From Moelleriella libera RCEF 2490 (Eukaryota; Ascomycota; Sordariomycetes; Hypocreales; Clavicipitaceae), in contig AZGY01000004.1 in the NCBI GenBank assembly GCA_001636675.1, forward strand, positions 642,552 to 706,551: a stretch of 64,000 nucleotides of DNA. Direction: 5' to 3'. Each line of letters starts with the position of its first letter. The first letter of the stretch is position 1. Position numbers and translations under genes: made by a program. Under the pieces are notes generated by a model. That model saw only the letters and a program-made list of their open reading frames with translations, did not search any database and was not told the DNA's origin. Shown here piece by piece: positions 47,859 through 59,400 of this stretch.

Positions 47859-50135
47859 GTATGTGCAAAGGGTCCTAGGGCAACACCACTTGATCTTGGC
47901 TGCATTCGGACGACTAGGGTCACGGAGCTCCGCTGAACAATGGCGATTGTCCCTTATGCGCATCAAATCAACTGTCTGTCGGTACTCGGCTGTCTCTCCT
48001 GCCTGCCGGAAACTGAAGTCATTGGAATGCGGGCCCGGCGTGGCTGGTTGGTGGTCTTCTGGAATGTTGTTGCTGTGGGGAATGCGTAGCGAAACAAAAC
48101 GTTTGGAAGTGATGCGCCGGGCGACTTCCACGCCCAACATGGCTGTTTGCGTATTGCGTCTCCCCGTCCATGAAACTGATCAGGCAGATCAGGCAGCCAT
48201 TGTGTCGATGCATTGTCATGTGGCGGGATGAGAAGTCACTGCCAGCAGTGACAAAGTTGATGCCGGTAATAAGTCCGTCCATAAAGTGGTATGTGCCAAG
48301 GCCATGAATTGGCGTGATTGCTCTCAGCGCAGACCCAGGTCGGCGTCGTGGTTGACAAACTCCCCAAGATCCATCGTGACAAATAAAAGCAGAAAAAAGA
48401 AGTTGTACCGTACCTGACTTGACTATCCCGAAGCTGAATTATGCGCGCGGTGTGTTAGGTGCGTTTGGCTTGTGAGTGTATGTGTGTCGCACACGGGCCT
48501 TGATCAACAGCCGCACTGTTATTCCTTGTTGACTTCGTTTATCGGAAATCTGAATTCGAATGACAGGCAAGTGAGTGTCGAACTTTGGTCAAGCGCACAG
48601 CTGGCAACCGAAACGTAGATGGCGAGCACGAAAAGAAGAAAAGACTCGAAAGGAGCGTAAGGTGCCGTCGAGGACACCGAAAAAAGGAGTGGTGAGTGAG
48701 GACGATGTGAAGGAGTGTGAGGGAAAGAAATGCAGCAATGCCGTCAAGGCAGTCGACTTCCAGGTCTTTGGCTGTGGCAAAGAGAGGGAAGAAAAAGAGA
48801 GGGTGGGATCAGAGCAAGACCAGCTAATAAGTGAGAGACAGACGGCGCGGTTTGCTGGTGTTAATAAGGCAGGGGCGGATTGAGAGCGTCACTGGCAGTT
48901 GCGAGCCAGCTGCGAACTTGGCGTGCCTGCAGTAGTGCGTGCGTGCGTGTGTAAATTAGCACCTCCGACCTTGAAAGGCAGGTCCGTGGAACAAGCTGGG
49001 ATGCCCGCCAGGTCATCAATTCAGATGCACAAGGGCCCCCTCTCTTGGCCCGGGGCCGGCGACACGCAAGATGGACATGCTTGTTCGGTGTAGCCCTGCT
49101 CCTTGTCCTGTCCGGTCTTCTCTCGCGGTGCGAAGATTGTGCGTCGTCATGTTGTTTGAACAATCGTGTGAGGTGAGGGCTCACTGGGGGCCCAATAAAC
49201 AGAGCGTTCATCTCAAAATCTCATTACACCCCCCTGCCCCCAAGGGGCGCGCTCAGACACCTGCCCGTATTAGATCGATCAATGGGACCGGCTTTTATTA
49301 GGAGTGTTCCCGACAGCTGCCCACAAGAGGCCCCAGAGGCCACAAGGCCGGGCGCGCGTCGCCAATTTTAATGCTAGGGGGGTGGGGGTGAATCTAGCGA
49401 CTCGTGCAAATGGCTCTCGCTCTCTCTCTGTCTCTTAATCAGCGGCTCCTTATGCTCTTCGTCGTTTTCACGAGAACGCAATGAATCAGATCGCAAGCCG
49501 AACGTTATTCGGTCCCGTTTTTCGGCCCAGAATCAACATGACCGACGTCGAGGACATGAGCTCATTCATGCGGAGCGCGTCCGCTTCAGCATATTTCGGG
49601 CATCCCTCTTGGGCTTCTTGGTCATTTCAAACCCCTCTCGCTCGCTTTTCCTTCTCAATCACTCGGCTCGGTGACTGAGTCTCACTCGGCAGGAATCGGC
49701 AACACCTATTCTCGCCCTTCCATGGCTCCCTGGACAAGTTCCCACCGCCGAGTAAGCAGATCACCAAGGCAGAGCCGCATGTTTGTATCACTATCCTCGG
49801 CTACTGGCTCTTTGCCCTCCTTGATCGCCAGCGAGAGACGTTGCGTCGTTTCCCGGTCCCGGCGTTGCTCACGCGGATATGCAAACAGCCACTGAAACGA
49901 AGTGTCGTGGAGGAAAGTCGGTCCGCCTGCCCCGACTCGATGCAATATCTATGGCAACTATAGCCGCCTAGGGTCGCAAAGGAAAGCGAAGACCATGGCG
50001 GATGGCCCCCCCCCCCTGCTGCGGAATTGCCAGCCATCCTACTCGGCCGATGACGTCCGTCTGAGTGACGCGGCGGTCATTTCTTGGCCGTCCCACCAGC
50101 AATGAATCCAAGAAGCGGCTGAAATTATCATTCAC

Positions 50136-50189
50136 TATGCTGTCGTATGCTGTCGTATGCTGTCGTATGCCGTCGTATACTGTCGTATT
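50136..50189. repeat. 10-bp tandem repeat (TGTCGTATGC)
   Basis: About 5.4 copies: three identical units at 50141-50170, then two diverging ones (CGTCGTATAC, TGTCGTATTC), preceded by a partial copy. It lies in the gene-free stretch. Confidence 0.93.
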
Positions 50190-53100
50190 CAAAATCTGGC
50201 TTACTAAAGGGGTCATAAAACGAGCGAAGGGCTGTCGAAATGCCCAATTGTCGAACGTGGCTCCAGGCCCTGCCTGCGCTGAGCCATAACACATAGTGAT
50301 CAGCCAACATCACGTCGTGAAGCGGACCCTCCCTCGCTCCATGTGCTGTCGACCTTGTGTGTCATCATTCCGCCATCTGGTCGCGTCCAATGGCTGAGAG
50401 GAGCAAGCGAGTGTGCGCGCAGCGAGCCAACCGCATCGCGACTTTGGCCTAGAGTCCCGCCAAATAAGCTACAATGTGCGGTGGGGCCTAGCACCCCTGA
50501 AACAGCTCTCATTTCTTTTGGGCTTTTTTTTTCCCTGCCCGCTGTTCACTACCTGCCCTTTGCCATCTCCAGCACGCTGTTGAAACTCGATGTAGCATGC
50601 GACTTGTTTTTCCGGTCACCGCCTCTTCTTTCTTCGGCTTCTGCTACATCATACAGATGCTTCTCGCCAGACTTGAACGAATTGTTCGGAAGCGTCCCAG
50701 CGAACTGTTCATACACAAATGACTCTCGGCTTCGGAAAATCCAGTAATGAAATGACCCACAATACTGTCAAAGCCGCCCTTGACAGGTGCTAAAAGGACG
50801 GCGCCGCAGCTGACCACGCACGAAATGTACACGCGATATACGTGGGAGACAGGCAGTTGGCGGCATCTTCTCCTGGTGAATTACGACAGTGGCTGCTCCT
50901 TTACTTCTGATGGCCACCTTGACCACAACGCCACCGAGTTTGAATCAGAACGCATGCCCTTGGCGTCTGACACCTGTGGCTCGCCTATCCCTGCCCAGTG
51001 CGACAATCGGGTAGTCGGCAACTTTGAAGAGAACCATTCCCTGTTGGGCTGACTTTGTTCAAAGATCCTGTTGACGCCTGCCCACGTGCCGTGAGCAATG
51101 GTCGTTCCCACGACGCACCAGTTGTCCCCGTCGAGAACGCCATGGTCAGTGATCATGAAGGAACATCAACTCGAATTGATCCTGGGTGAGGATTGCGTGA
51201 GACTCGGCACGTGGACGACATGTGAGGGGCGTGCAGTCGGTTGCAGCATCCCGTTCTAGTAATTCGCCGGTTTGGTCTCCCGGAATACAAGATACTCTCA
51301 GCAGAACCCCTTGGCAAACACCTGTTGAGGAGGCCAGGATAGACCGGGACAACTTTCCGCTTTTCGAGCATCCCATCAATCACGTCACACTAGCACCCCA
51401 GATCCTGGGCACCGGAAGACATGTGGCAAAGACTTCGCAGATCCTTCGGCAGTGTTCTATGATGAAGAGAATGTGACAGGTGGCCGTCTCGTGATCCACT
51501 CAGATCCTGCAATGAGCCGAGGTTTTCTTTCCTCGCTCCAATTGCTCCTAGAACGACAGCCGCTGTGGATACTGCCGATCAATACCGCAGTCCTTGCCAA
51601 TCCGCTTCATTCAGTGCACGAACTGCCAAACTCACAGATTTGCAACTTGAAGCTGAAAACTGGACTGGGGTTGCCGACGTAGGACTGTGTTTCCTTTCTT
51701 ATTTATTAAAATTGGACTGGGTGAGCCTTGCAATTGTGTTCGGCATCTCCGATGCCGCATCCCAGGACATCAGGATTGAGTTTGTTTTACTCCTCGATTC
51801 GGGGCTCCCTAGCAGTAGCAATCGGAGCATAGCTTACGACTTTGCCTTGAAGTTGTGCTCTTTTGGCAAGCAAGGTGACTATACATTCAGGGCTCAGCCT
51901 TCTCTGACATCTTGATCCAGTACGCAGCTTGCCTCTGTGCGCAATGCACAGGCAGCAGTTACAAAAGGCGGGGTCAGGAAACGATGCATTGGACATAATT
52001 GTCTCCCGGGACCGGTGCGGAGTAGGATTCAGAGGCCGCGAAAGCGGTCGCGAAGCAGCAGACAACGTTGCTGAAGACCCTGGCTGGGTGCGTTGGTTAT
52101 AGGCTGTCGCTATAATCACCCCCCTCTCTTGGCGCCGATCTAGGGCGGTGCTCCCAAACGCGACCACAATACCTACTGATGTCGACCAATCTCACTCGTT
52201 CCTTGTTCGAGTTTCAAAACAACCTTGTCCCCCTCGTCTGGTAGGGATTCGTTCGCGCCGACTCTACGAGCGCGAGCGCAAAAGCAACTCGGCATCGCAG
52301 AATGGTTGAACGTGTTCCGCGGGTCTGTGGACCGTTGTCGGAATTATTATCGGGCGAACAAGTCACACGCTGCATCAACAAGCGCACTCAAGGCGGTGCA
52401 GGTGCAACAACTTGGTTGACATCTATATTCCGATCGCCACATCGACTCTGTCAACTGGGACACTACAGACTGCCGTACGTCCATATTGGGTATGACTTTT
52501 CCGGCAAGGTCCCAAATCTCTGTACCGTGGCACAGGAAAGGGCAATGCAACGAAATTTGGCCCAGCGTGACAGGCATTCTGACCATGTGGTGCGCTCCTG
52601 GGGTAAAGTGTCATGTAAGACGCCATTTAGTACCGAAACTGTCGTTCAAGGAGCCATATTCCTGGTAACAGCAAGCGAACCAAATTCAACAAATTCAATT
52701 AAAAGTTCTGCAAACCGTCACGATACGTAGGTAATCCTGAATGCGTCTTGTCTTTGCTTTGGCCTACCTTGTACTTTTCTCTCGACAGCTTTAGCGAGCG
52801 TCCTTGTTGCTCCCAGCTTGTCATGACTATAGTTAAGGTTGGTGAACGCTGCAAGCTGCCTGGCTTGGGGGCGAAGACTCTCTTTCTGAAAAGAAACACT
52901 GTATTGATGTTGTATATCTTCTTGGTCACGATTTTTGACAATTGCAAATCAGCAACAAAATAAATCCCAGCAACGTGATGTCAACACGTGGGTAGGTGTG
53001 GTCAACCTTACTATGCTCAACAACTAATTCACTTGGAAACAAAACAACGTGTTTCGGAACGAAGTCATGTCAGTTTTTGTCAAGTTTTTCCTTAATTTAC

Positions 53101-55104
53101 AAAGTTGCGGTCTCGCGGGGAAACAAAAAAAAGTTCTTGCAGTTGCCAATCAACCTCAAACCCTCTCCGCCAAGCACGTTACCCGCATAATCAACAACGG
53201 GAAGCTCAAGACGATCACAATGCGGAAATCAGACGAGCGGGGCCGGACCACTGGCAGTAAACGTCCCCACGCTGGAGAAAAGAATTGAGCCTTGAACCGG
53301 CCTGTGTGTGGGATTCGCCCTTCCCAGCAGCAACAACACATGAAACGAAGCGTGCCCACCCTTTCTTCCCTACTCTTCTCTCCCCCTTATCAGAGCTAAA
53401 CATGGCGTGGACCTTGTGGCCCGGGATGGCACATGGCTCTGGTGCAGAGCTCATGCACTTTGAATTTTTTTTCGCCGGCTGACAATTGTGCTTGCCCAGA
53501 ATAGACTATCAATGTGCGTTTCCACCAGTCATTCGCTACTGAGAAGTACGTACGACAGAACACCGCGCAACATGCGTAACGGTAACAATGTTCTGAATAG
53601 GAGCGTGCATGGTTTTACTCATGTCGCACAAAACATGCCTGGGTCTAGCGCATTCAAAATTCTTTGTGTGAATTGTCCCTTCAAAGCGCGCGTCTGCGAT
53701 TGCGGAAGAAGTTGCAACATTACGTTACATGGCCTCTCCGTGCATCCCCGATCTCCCCCGTTGACTACACTCCTCACCCGAAGCATGGCTTTCCTATGCC
53801 GAGTTCTTCAGACCAGTTCTTGATAAAGTTATAAAATATGTTAGTATTTTGCCTCGAAGTGACACCGCGCTCTTGTGTGGCTATGTGTTTCTGAGATTTG
53901 TCCAATTTTGACGAACAGTATATAAATTCGCCGTTCTTAGCTTTAGGGTAGTCCGATCCGGCTCTGTCTCGTCCGTTGAATAGAATTCGAGCTTGCTCGA
54001 GTGGCGGAAAGAACGTGGCTGCGTCGCCGGGACTGTCTTCGGTCGCTGGGAGCCCATGTGGATGAGAGCAGTACGTCTGCAACGGAGCCATCGAGCCTCA
54101 CGACACGACGCATTGCAGGTCCATTTGCTGTTCCTGGGACGATGTGAGACCACAAGCCATCCAGCTTTTCGCAGCGAAACGAAACGACTTTTGCCCCCAG
54201 CGGTCCAAACCTCGTTTCTTATGCGAAAGAAAAAATTCTCAAGTTACATCCTTAGAACCATAGCATATGCCCGATGTGAATACGAAACATGTTTGAGAGC
54301 TGTACTTCGCCTGGCGACTTCGAGTCTCGTTGAACAATGCTATGGACTGCGGGCTATACTGAAACATAAGGTTTGAAACGACGGGGACGTTTGCGCCGCT
54401 TGCTGTGAAGCTCTGGACAGCGGGTTTTGAACGACGCTGAAGCAATGGCTAGAACGGGCGAACCTTACGATAGTAATACAGGATCAGTCTCGCAAAGGCG
54501 AGAGCAGCTGGTTTCCCGCATCGCGCGTTGAAACCTTCAACTCCGGAGTATGTACCTCGCTGGGCCGCGGCATCGTAAGGACGCATGGCTGAAGCAAAAA
54601 TATTTTGCGCACTTGATGGGTGTTATATTATGCAGTGGAAAATTGAGCATGATCAAAGAACTAAGGTCCTCCCGTGACCCAGAAAGCCAGACATACGGCG
54701 GTAGGACCGTTGTAAATTGTCAGATAGTCCTGGAAGTGGTGCCATGAACATATCACTGGGCTGTGAAAAGGTCACGAGGAGACACTGTTCAAGACGCTGC
54801 TCACTCGACAAGAACCGTACTCTCCTTCACAACTCCGTAAGCGCATGACCCCAAACCCACGTAGCGATGCCGCGGCAAACTGAGTCAACCACTCAGAGCT
54901 AATTTGCCTTACCGAGAGCTCGAGCTCCCACTACGAGTGTCCGCCGAGAGCCACTGGTCTTGGATGACATGCACCTTGCTAGGAAAGTTTCAGGACCGCA
55001 TGAGAATGCGGCAGAGGGGGAGCTCACTCTGTTAAGCCCCAAGCCATTGATTGACCTATACGATGGAAATAATACACAGGTGCTTTGTGGTCCTTTTGAA
55101 TCTC

Positions 55105-55985
55105 TTATTGCTTCGCCTCTGACTGCCCTGCGACAAAAGGTTTGCCATCGCCGGGACCGACGCGAACATCGGCAAAGATTTGCTTTTGCCGTAACTCGAC
55201 GGGCGTGACATTTTGGGGTTGGTCGGGAATCTTCTTCTCAAGTTTCTAAAAAATTTCACGCTTCTCTGTCAGCGGGCTGGCTCATGCTTTTGCTTGGCAA
55301 GGCAGCTGAGGAAAGGTGTTTTGTGCATTTGCGTTACGTACCAAATTGTCGTAGACACATTTGTTCAGCTTCCATTCGGCAGGGCGACATTGCCAAAGCT
55401 GCTGATTCCGGTCGTCAAGGCATTCCCAGTGTTTTCGGAATTGGTCGAGGCAGTGAGTGTTGATATCTTTCAGTCTGAAGTAATGTAAAAGATCAGCCGT
55501 TGATTCGTTGTGGTCCGCGATGCGGATGTCGTGAATGGGCGACCTCATGGTGACAAGTGGTCGCAGTCTCTATCTGATATCTGGCAAAAAGGGAGTGGGA
55601 GGACATACACACTCTGGGCGCATCGAGTAACCCGACGTCCTTCCTTCATGCAGTCGAATTCGCCGCGGCCGGGATTCTCCGTCTTGCACTGCATGTAGTC
55701 ATCGTTGTAGTCGCGGCATCGAGCGCCGATGAAGAAGGAGGCAGACAAGAGAGGCGCCGAGCTAGACCCAATCTCTTTGACGGCGGGCACATCATCCGGA
55801 AGCGGTGTCGTGTCGATCAGGACCTCCTGATGGAATCTGCAATCCTATCATTAGCTGCGAACGCCTCTAGGCCATCTCCGTAATCGTTTGCCAATGCCAA
55901 GTGAGCTTCCACTTGGGTCACTTCTGCGAGAGGAGGACAGGTGGAAGGGTGATATTGAAACATACTGAGATCTTCGGGTCGCCAT
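55105..55985 (-). CDS. Complex I accessory subunit NDUFA8 (PGIV, twin CX9C)
   Basis: Four exons (55985-55966, 55836-55609, 55474-55342, 55245-55105) give 173 residues; the first codes for under seven residues (MATRRSQ). The subunit sits on the intermembrane-space side of respiratory complex I and is oxidised through the Mia40 route. Two pairs of CX9C motifs are visible: C-RDYNDDYMQ-C with C-MKEGRRVTR-C, and C-LDQFRKHWE-C with C-RPAEWKLNK-C. The FHQEVLIDTTPLPDDVPAV start and SAPLLSASFFIGARC block match fungal 20.8-kDa subunits. The C-terminal KLEKKIPDQPQNVTPVELR is also typical. Intron 2 is placed at AGT GT/A CTG so that VLKDINTHCLDQF is restored. Head-to-head with NUP57. Confidence 0.95.
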
Positions 55986-56443
55986 GATGCCTTGTGTCAG
56001 CGATTGGCTCGGGCAGGAGCTCAAGATGAATCGACAAAGTCGACAAAGTTGGTGTGACGACTGGAAACCGGAGTTCAACGTGAGGCCGGAATTGGCGATT
56101 GCTGATTGGCTGCGGGAACAAAGCGAAGCTTGGCGCCCGGAGGACGGTTTTTTTGGGAGGGAACCAGCGCGCGCGTGGGTCGTGCTGAGCTGAGGCTCAG
56201 GTCTGAAATGACCTGAACTGAACAAAGCTCTTGCCAAAAATCACAGACGATCAAAAGATGCCTTGAAGCCAAGACGATTCTGTTGACCTGTTAACCTCCA
56301 AGTCAATCCGAAGGTTTCATTGTCAAAGGTTCGCTCGCTTCACGATTGTCGCAAATTTGTCCACTCGTATTTGTCTGAACCGCGTCCACCGCTTTACGTT
56401 CAACTGAAAGCCGGTTCGAGGCGCCCTATCGAAGTATCTCGCC
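55986..56443. promoter_or_regulatory. Divergent promoter, NDUFA8 / NUP57
   Basis: 458 bp between start codons. A direct repeat CGACAAAGT CGACAAAGT occurs at 56033-56050. No TATA box was seen on either strand. Confidence 0.55.
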
Positions 56444-57573
56444 ATGTCGCTCTTCGGTCAACCCAAGCCGTCGAACTCTGGCGGGCTTTTCGGTCAAGCG
56501 CAACCGGCGCAACAAACACAAGCGATGTCTCAACCGACAGGAAGCGTCTTTGGACAAACTTTGGGGGGTCAACAGACGTTCATGGGACAGCCGCAGCAGT
56601 CCCAGTCGCAGCCGCAACAACAGGTCCAACAAATGCCAACATTGTCACAATCCCAAGCGCAGCTTTCGAGTTCCTTGTGGCACCCTGGAAAAGACACACC
56701 ACGTGCGTGTCGAGTTTCCCCTCCCCTTTCACGAAGCTATTACTGATCTTCACATAGACCAAAAACCTATACTGGATCAGATGAAGCTCGTCACAGAGAA
56801 ATGGGACCCGGCCAGCCCCAGCTGCGTCTTCAAACACTATTTCTACAATAAAGTTGATGAAGCTCGCGTTCCCTTCTACAAGCCCCAGCCTCACGAAAAC
56901 CCTAGCGAATGGGAGGAAGCTCTCCAGAACAAACCGGCTCCGGGATTTATGCCTGTCCTTTGCTCCGGATACAGCGGTGTCGCGGACCGGCTCAAGACGC
57001 AGAAGAGGGCCATTTCTGAATTCAACACGCGTCTGCATCAGATCAACAGCAGCCTGGACGCCATTTTTCAGCGCCACGAACTAGAGACCCAAGTACGGGC
57101 CCTGGAGGCGCGCAGACGTCAGACAGTCATCGTGGAGAGATGTTTGGCTCTGGCAGCGAAGGTCCAGATACTACGAAACCGCGGCTATGCTCTGAGCGGC
57201 GACGAGGACGATCTAAAAAACAGGCTTCAGACATTGGAGCGAGAAGTTCAGGACCCGGCTCTAGGAGCAAGGGAGGAGGAGCTCTGGAGTCGCCTTATCG
57301 TGTTGAGGGGCTACTCAGATCGTCTGAACAAAGAGCTACACAAGCCGGTTGGGCAAGAAGGCGAGATATTGGATCCAGAAACAGAGGCTAAAGCCAAGAG
57401 GGTGAGTTGTCCTGGGGGCCTTGTCATGCAAGTTGGACCGTTTCGACTAACCAGCTCAGGTCCTGGAGGATTATGACAAGCAACTTCAACACTTGAAGAA
57501 AGAGCTGGAGGCGCTTGCAATGGACTTTGAAGATTGGGAGAAGAACGTTGATGGGAACTTGAGATCGAGATAA
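56444..57573 (+). CDS. NUP57: Nucleoporin Nup57 (Nup54 homologue)
   Basis: Three exons (56444-56702, 56758-57401, 57460-57573) with introns of 55 and 58 bp give 338 residues, short but usual for filamentous fungi. Residues 1-75 are Gln/Ser-rich with few FG motifs (SLFGQPKPS, GLFGQAQ, SVFGQTLGG). The Nup54 alpha/beta region follows: SSLWHPGKDTPHQKPILDQM, ITEKWDP-type block, FKHYFYNKVDEARVPFYKPQ, WEEALQNKPAPGFMPVLCSG. A coiled coil then runs from about 180 to the end (RLHQINSSLDAIFQRHELET ... LKKELEALAMDFEDWEK). Nup57 forms the central-channel complex with Nsp1 and Nup49. Only three or four FG repeats remain, fewer than in yeast Nup57. Confidence 0.94.
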
Positions 57574-58223
57574 GTGGCACGTATGAGGAGTCAGCACATG
57601 AAAAGCGGTCGTTTTGGGGGGCCCATCATAACAAAGATCTATGGACTGTGGTATTGCGGCAAATTTGTTGGTATTGACGGCCAGCATGGCCCTCGGCCAG
57701 ATCATTCGGGTGTGCAACAGGTTCGGACAAAGTCATTGCTGCTCGAGACATTACATCTAGTTCGAACGGCACCACGACTGGCCACTTCGATTTTGACCTT
57801 TTATTACAGGAGCGACCCACGATTGGCGTCGAGAAGACGATGGCAAGATGAGGTTAGCACGAGACTTGCTGGTTATGGATGTGTCGAGCCCTGCAGCGAC
57901 TCATTCCTTGATCACTGATTGAGGATCTGAGCAAAACGCTTCAATAGCTGGTCGCAAGTACGATCACGCTACATAATGCGTGGGTTACGACGCCTGTAAA
58001 TGGGCATTTGTTGAGTCGGCAACAAGTAAATCGACTCCCGAGGCTCGGGTCCTCGCCCTCACTAGGCTGCACCTCTGTTCTGTTGTACATGTTTTCTCCG
58101 TGCCCCCGTAGTATGTACCTTGGAGTTCTTCCAAACCATTGTATCGTACAGCATTCAAGCCGCCACATGTGCCCTTCCAGCGTCTCCCAACAAGATGCAG
58201 TGTGCAATCTCGCGTGAGTCAAA
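57574..58223. other. Convergent intergenic region
   Basis: 650 bp between the stops of NUP57 (plus) and TOM5 (minus). It holds both 3' ends; the plus frame 57574-57918 has no family features. Confidence 0.5.
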
Positions 58224-58535
58224 CTAGAAGATCTTGCCTGCTAGGTCGATAGCGAAGGGAGCTGTTGGCCTTTTGATTAGCATGGCCAAGATGAAAAGGC
58301 GAGGTCTGAGGTGTCCTGCACCGAACATACACAGATACAGCATGAACGCGGTGGCAACGACCCGTTGCACAGTGAACGTAGCCTCAACCTCCAATGCGCG
58401 TATCTCCTCTGGAGACTGTTGCGGGGGTGCAACTGTTCAGGGAGTTAGCACGCGCAGCCATCGCACGACGAGGTGCCCAGAATGCGGGCTACAGAAGTTC
58501 GCAACTGGGCAGATGGACGTACATCCTCCAAACAT
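58224..58535 (-). CDS. TOM5: Mitochondrial import receptor subunit Tom5
   Basis: Three exons (58535-58523, 58432-58331, 58261-58224) with introns of 90 and 69 bp give exactly 50 residues, the same length as yeast Tom5. The first exon holds four codons plus one base (MFGG). The protein begins MFGGFAPPQQSPEEIRALEV, has a basic/amphipathic middle (EATFTVQRVVATAF) and one C-terminal membrane helix ending LYLSPFAIDLAGKIF. The MFG start, the SPEE/RA spacing, and the SP at the end of the helix agree with the Tom5 family. Tom5 is a tail-anchored small subunit of the outer-membrane TOM complex that hands preproteins to Tom40. Both splices are required to obtain it and keep frame to a TAG. Divergent from GCV2. 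Confidence 0.9.
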
Positions 58536-59400
58536 TGTGAATGTGCGGTTCAACAGGAGTTGAGAGGTGGCAGACGAGACTTTTGACTGTTTACGTAAGG
58601 AAGGGCGACTTCGGCGTTCGTAGAGATTGGTGTTGAATGGGCCAGTCTTGGTTGGAAAATTCGTGATGGACTAAGCGGGTCGCGATAGCTACCTCCTCGC
58701 CTAGTGACGGCCCGAGCGGTGCCGGTGGATGCTGCTGTCATAGCCTTGGCGGCGGCGGCTTCGCTCCGCAAAGCCTTTTTGCGCCCTCTGAACGGGGGCG
58801 GGCACATGGGAGGTGAGCCAAACTGGGGCGCTGGCGGGGGAGAGGGAACTCTTTGGCTCAGATAAGTGACGGCCCCCCCCCCCCCCCCCCCCCGGGGATT
58901 CGGGCAGCCAATCACACCGAGCGATAAGAGCCGTAAACCACAGGGTTCATGTAGAGAACATAAAAAAAAATCCCTGCATTTGCCGATAACATGCGATCTG
59001 ACGGCGCTACAACAGAGCGGCCCAGCGACAACGCAACTTGTCGATAACACCTGGTCCAGGCGCCCTCTCTAATTTTTTTTCCCTTGTATTAACACAATTC
59101 TTTTTCGTTTTCTTCTTTTGCCTGTTTACTTTGGGCCGACGTTCTTTTGGCTGCGCACAATCTTTGTCCTATCTTTGTTCCCTCATTCGCCACCCGAGGG
59201 AGCTTGCGCAAAAGTCTTGTGCCCCCCGATCCTCGGCTATCAACGCCTCGCGCAACGAACTCGGGCCATCGCCGCCCCCGGCCTCGACGGAGGAGAGTGG
59301 CCACGAAAATAGCCTGCAGATTGCTTGGCGACGCTTCTTCACGAACTCCTCACAAAAACAGCAGCTTTGGTCTGGCCGGCAGGCAGGCTTATCGTCCGCA
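58536..59400. promoter_or_regulatory. Divergent promoter, TOM5 / GCV2
   Basis: 865 bp holding both promoters. It contains the 21-base C run at 58873-58893, an A9 run near 58961, and T/C-rich leader sequence just upstream of GCV2 (59060-59130). The 167-codon minus frame 59050-58550 is built on the C run and is not credible as a gene. Confidence 0.55.
58873..58893. repeat. C21 homopolymer followed by GGGG
   Basis: Twenty-one consecutive C directly followed by four G, between TOM5 and GCV2. The length may be unreliable, since such runs are hard to sequence. Confidence 0.9.

Larger units (their letters stand above)
47775..55104. other. 7.3-kb stretch without a supported gene
   Basis: Begins with the CAP gene promoter. 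Short frames on both strands never join into a known domain. The 48575-48883 plus frame is a purine-rich artefact with Lys/Glu/Arg bias. Around 51200-51700 several frames look slightly protein-like but do not form a model. A decanucleotide tandem repeat lies at 50136-50189. No terminal repeats or transposon enzymes were seen. Confidence 0.4.

Noticed and set aside
48575..48883. Lys/Glu/Arg-rich 102-codon frame
   Set aside because: It follows a purine-rich DNA stretch, which keeps stops away and gives this composition by chance.
58550..59050. 167-codon minus-strand frame with a Gly run
   Set aside because: The Gly run is translated from the C21 homopolymer; the frame overlaps both promoters and shows no family features.
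59038..59400. N-terminal extension of GCV2
   Set aside because: The open frame extends 121 codons upstream but contains no ATG; MASRQALVRAV at 59401 is a good targeting peptide.
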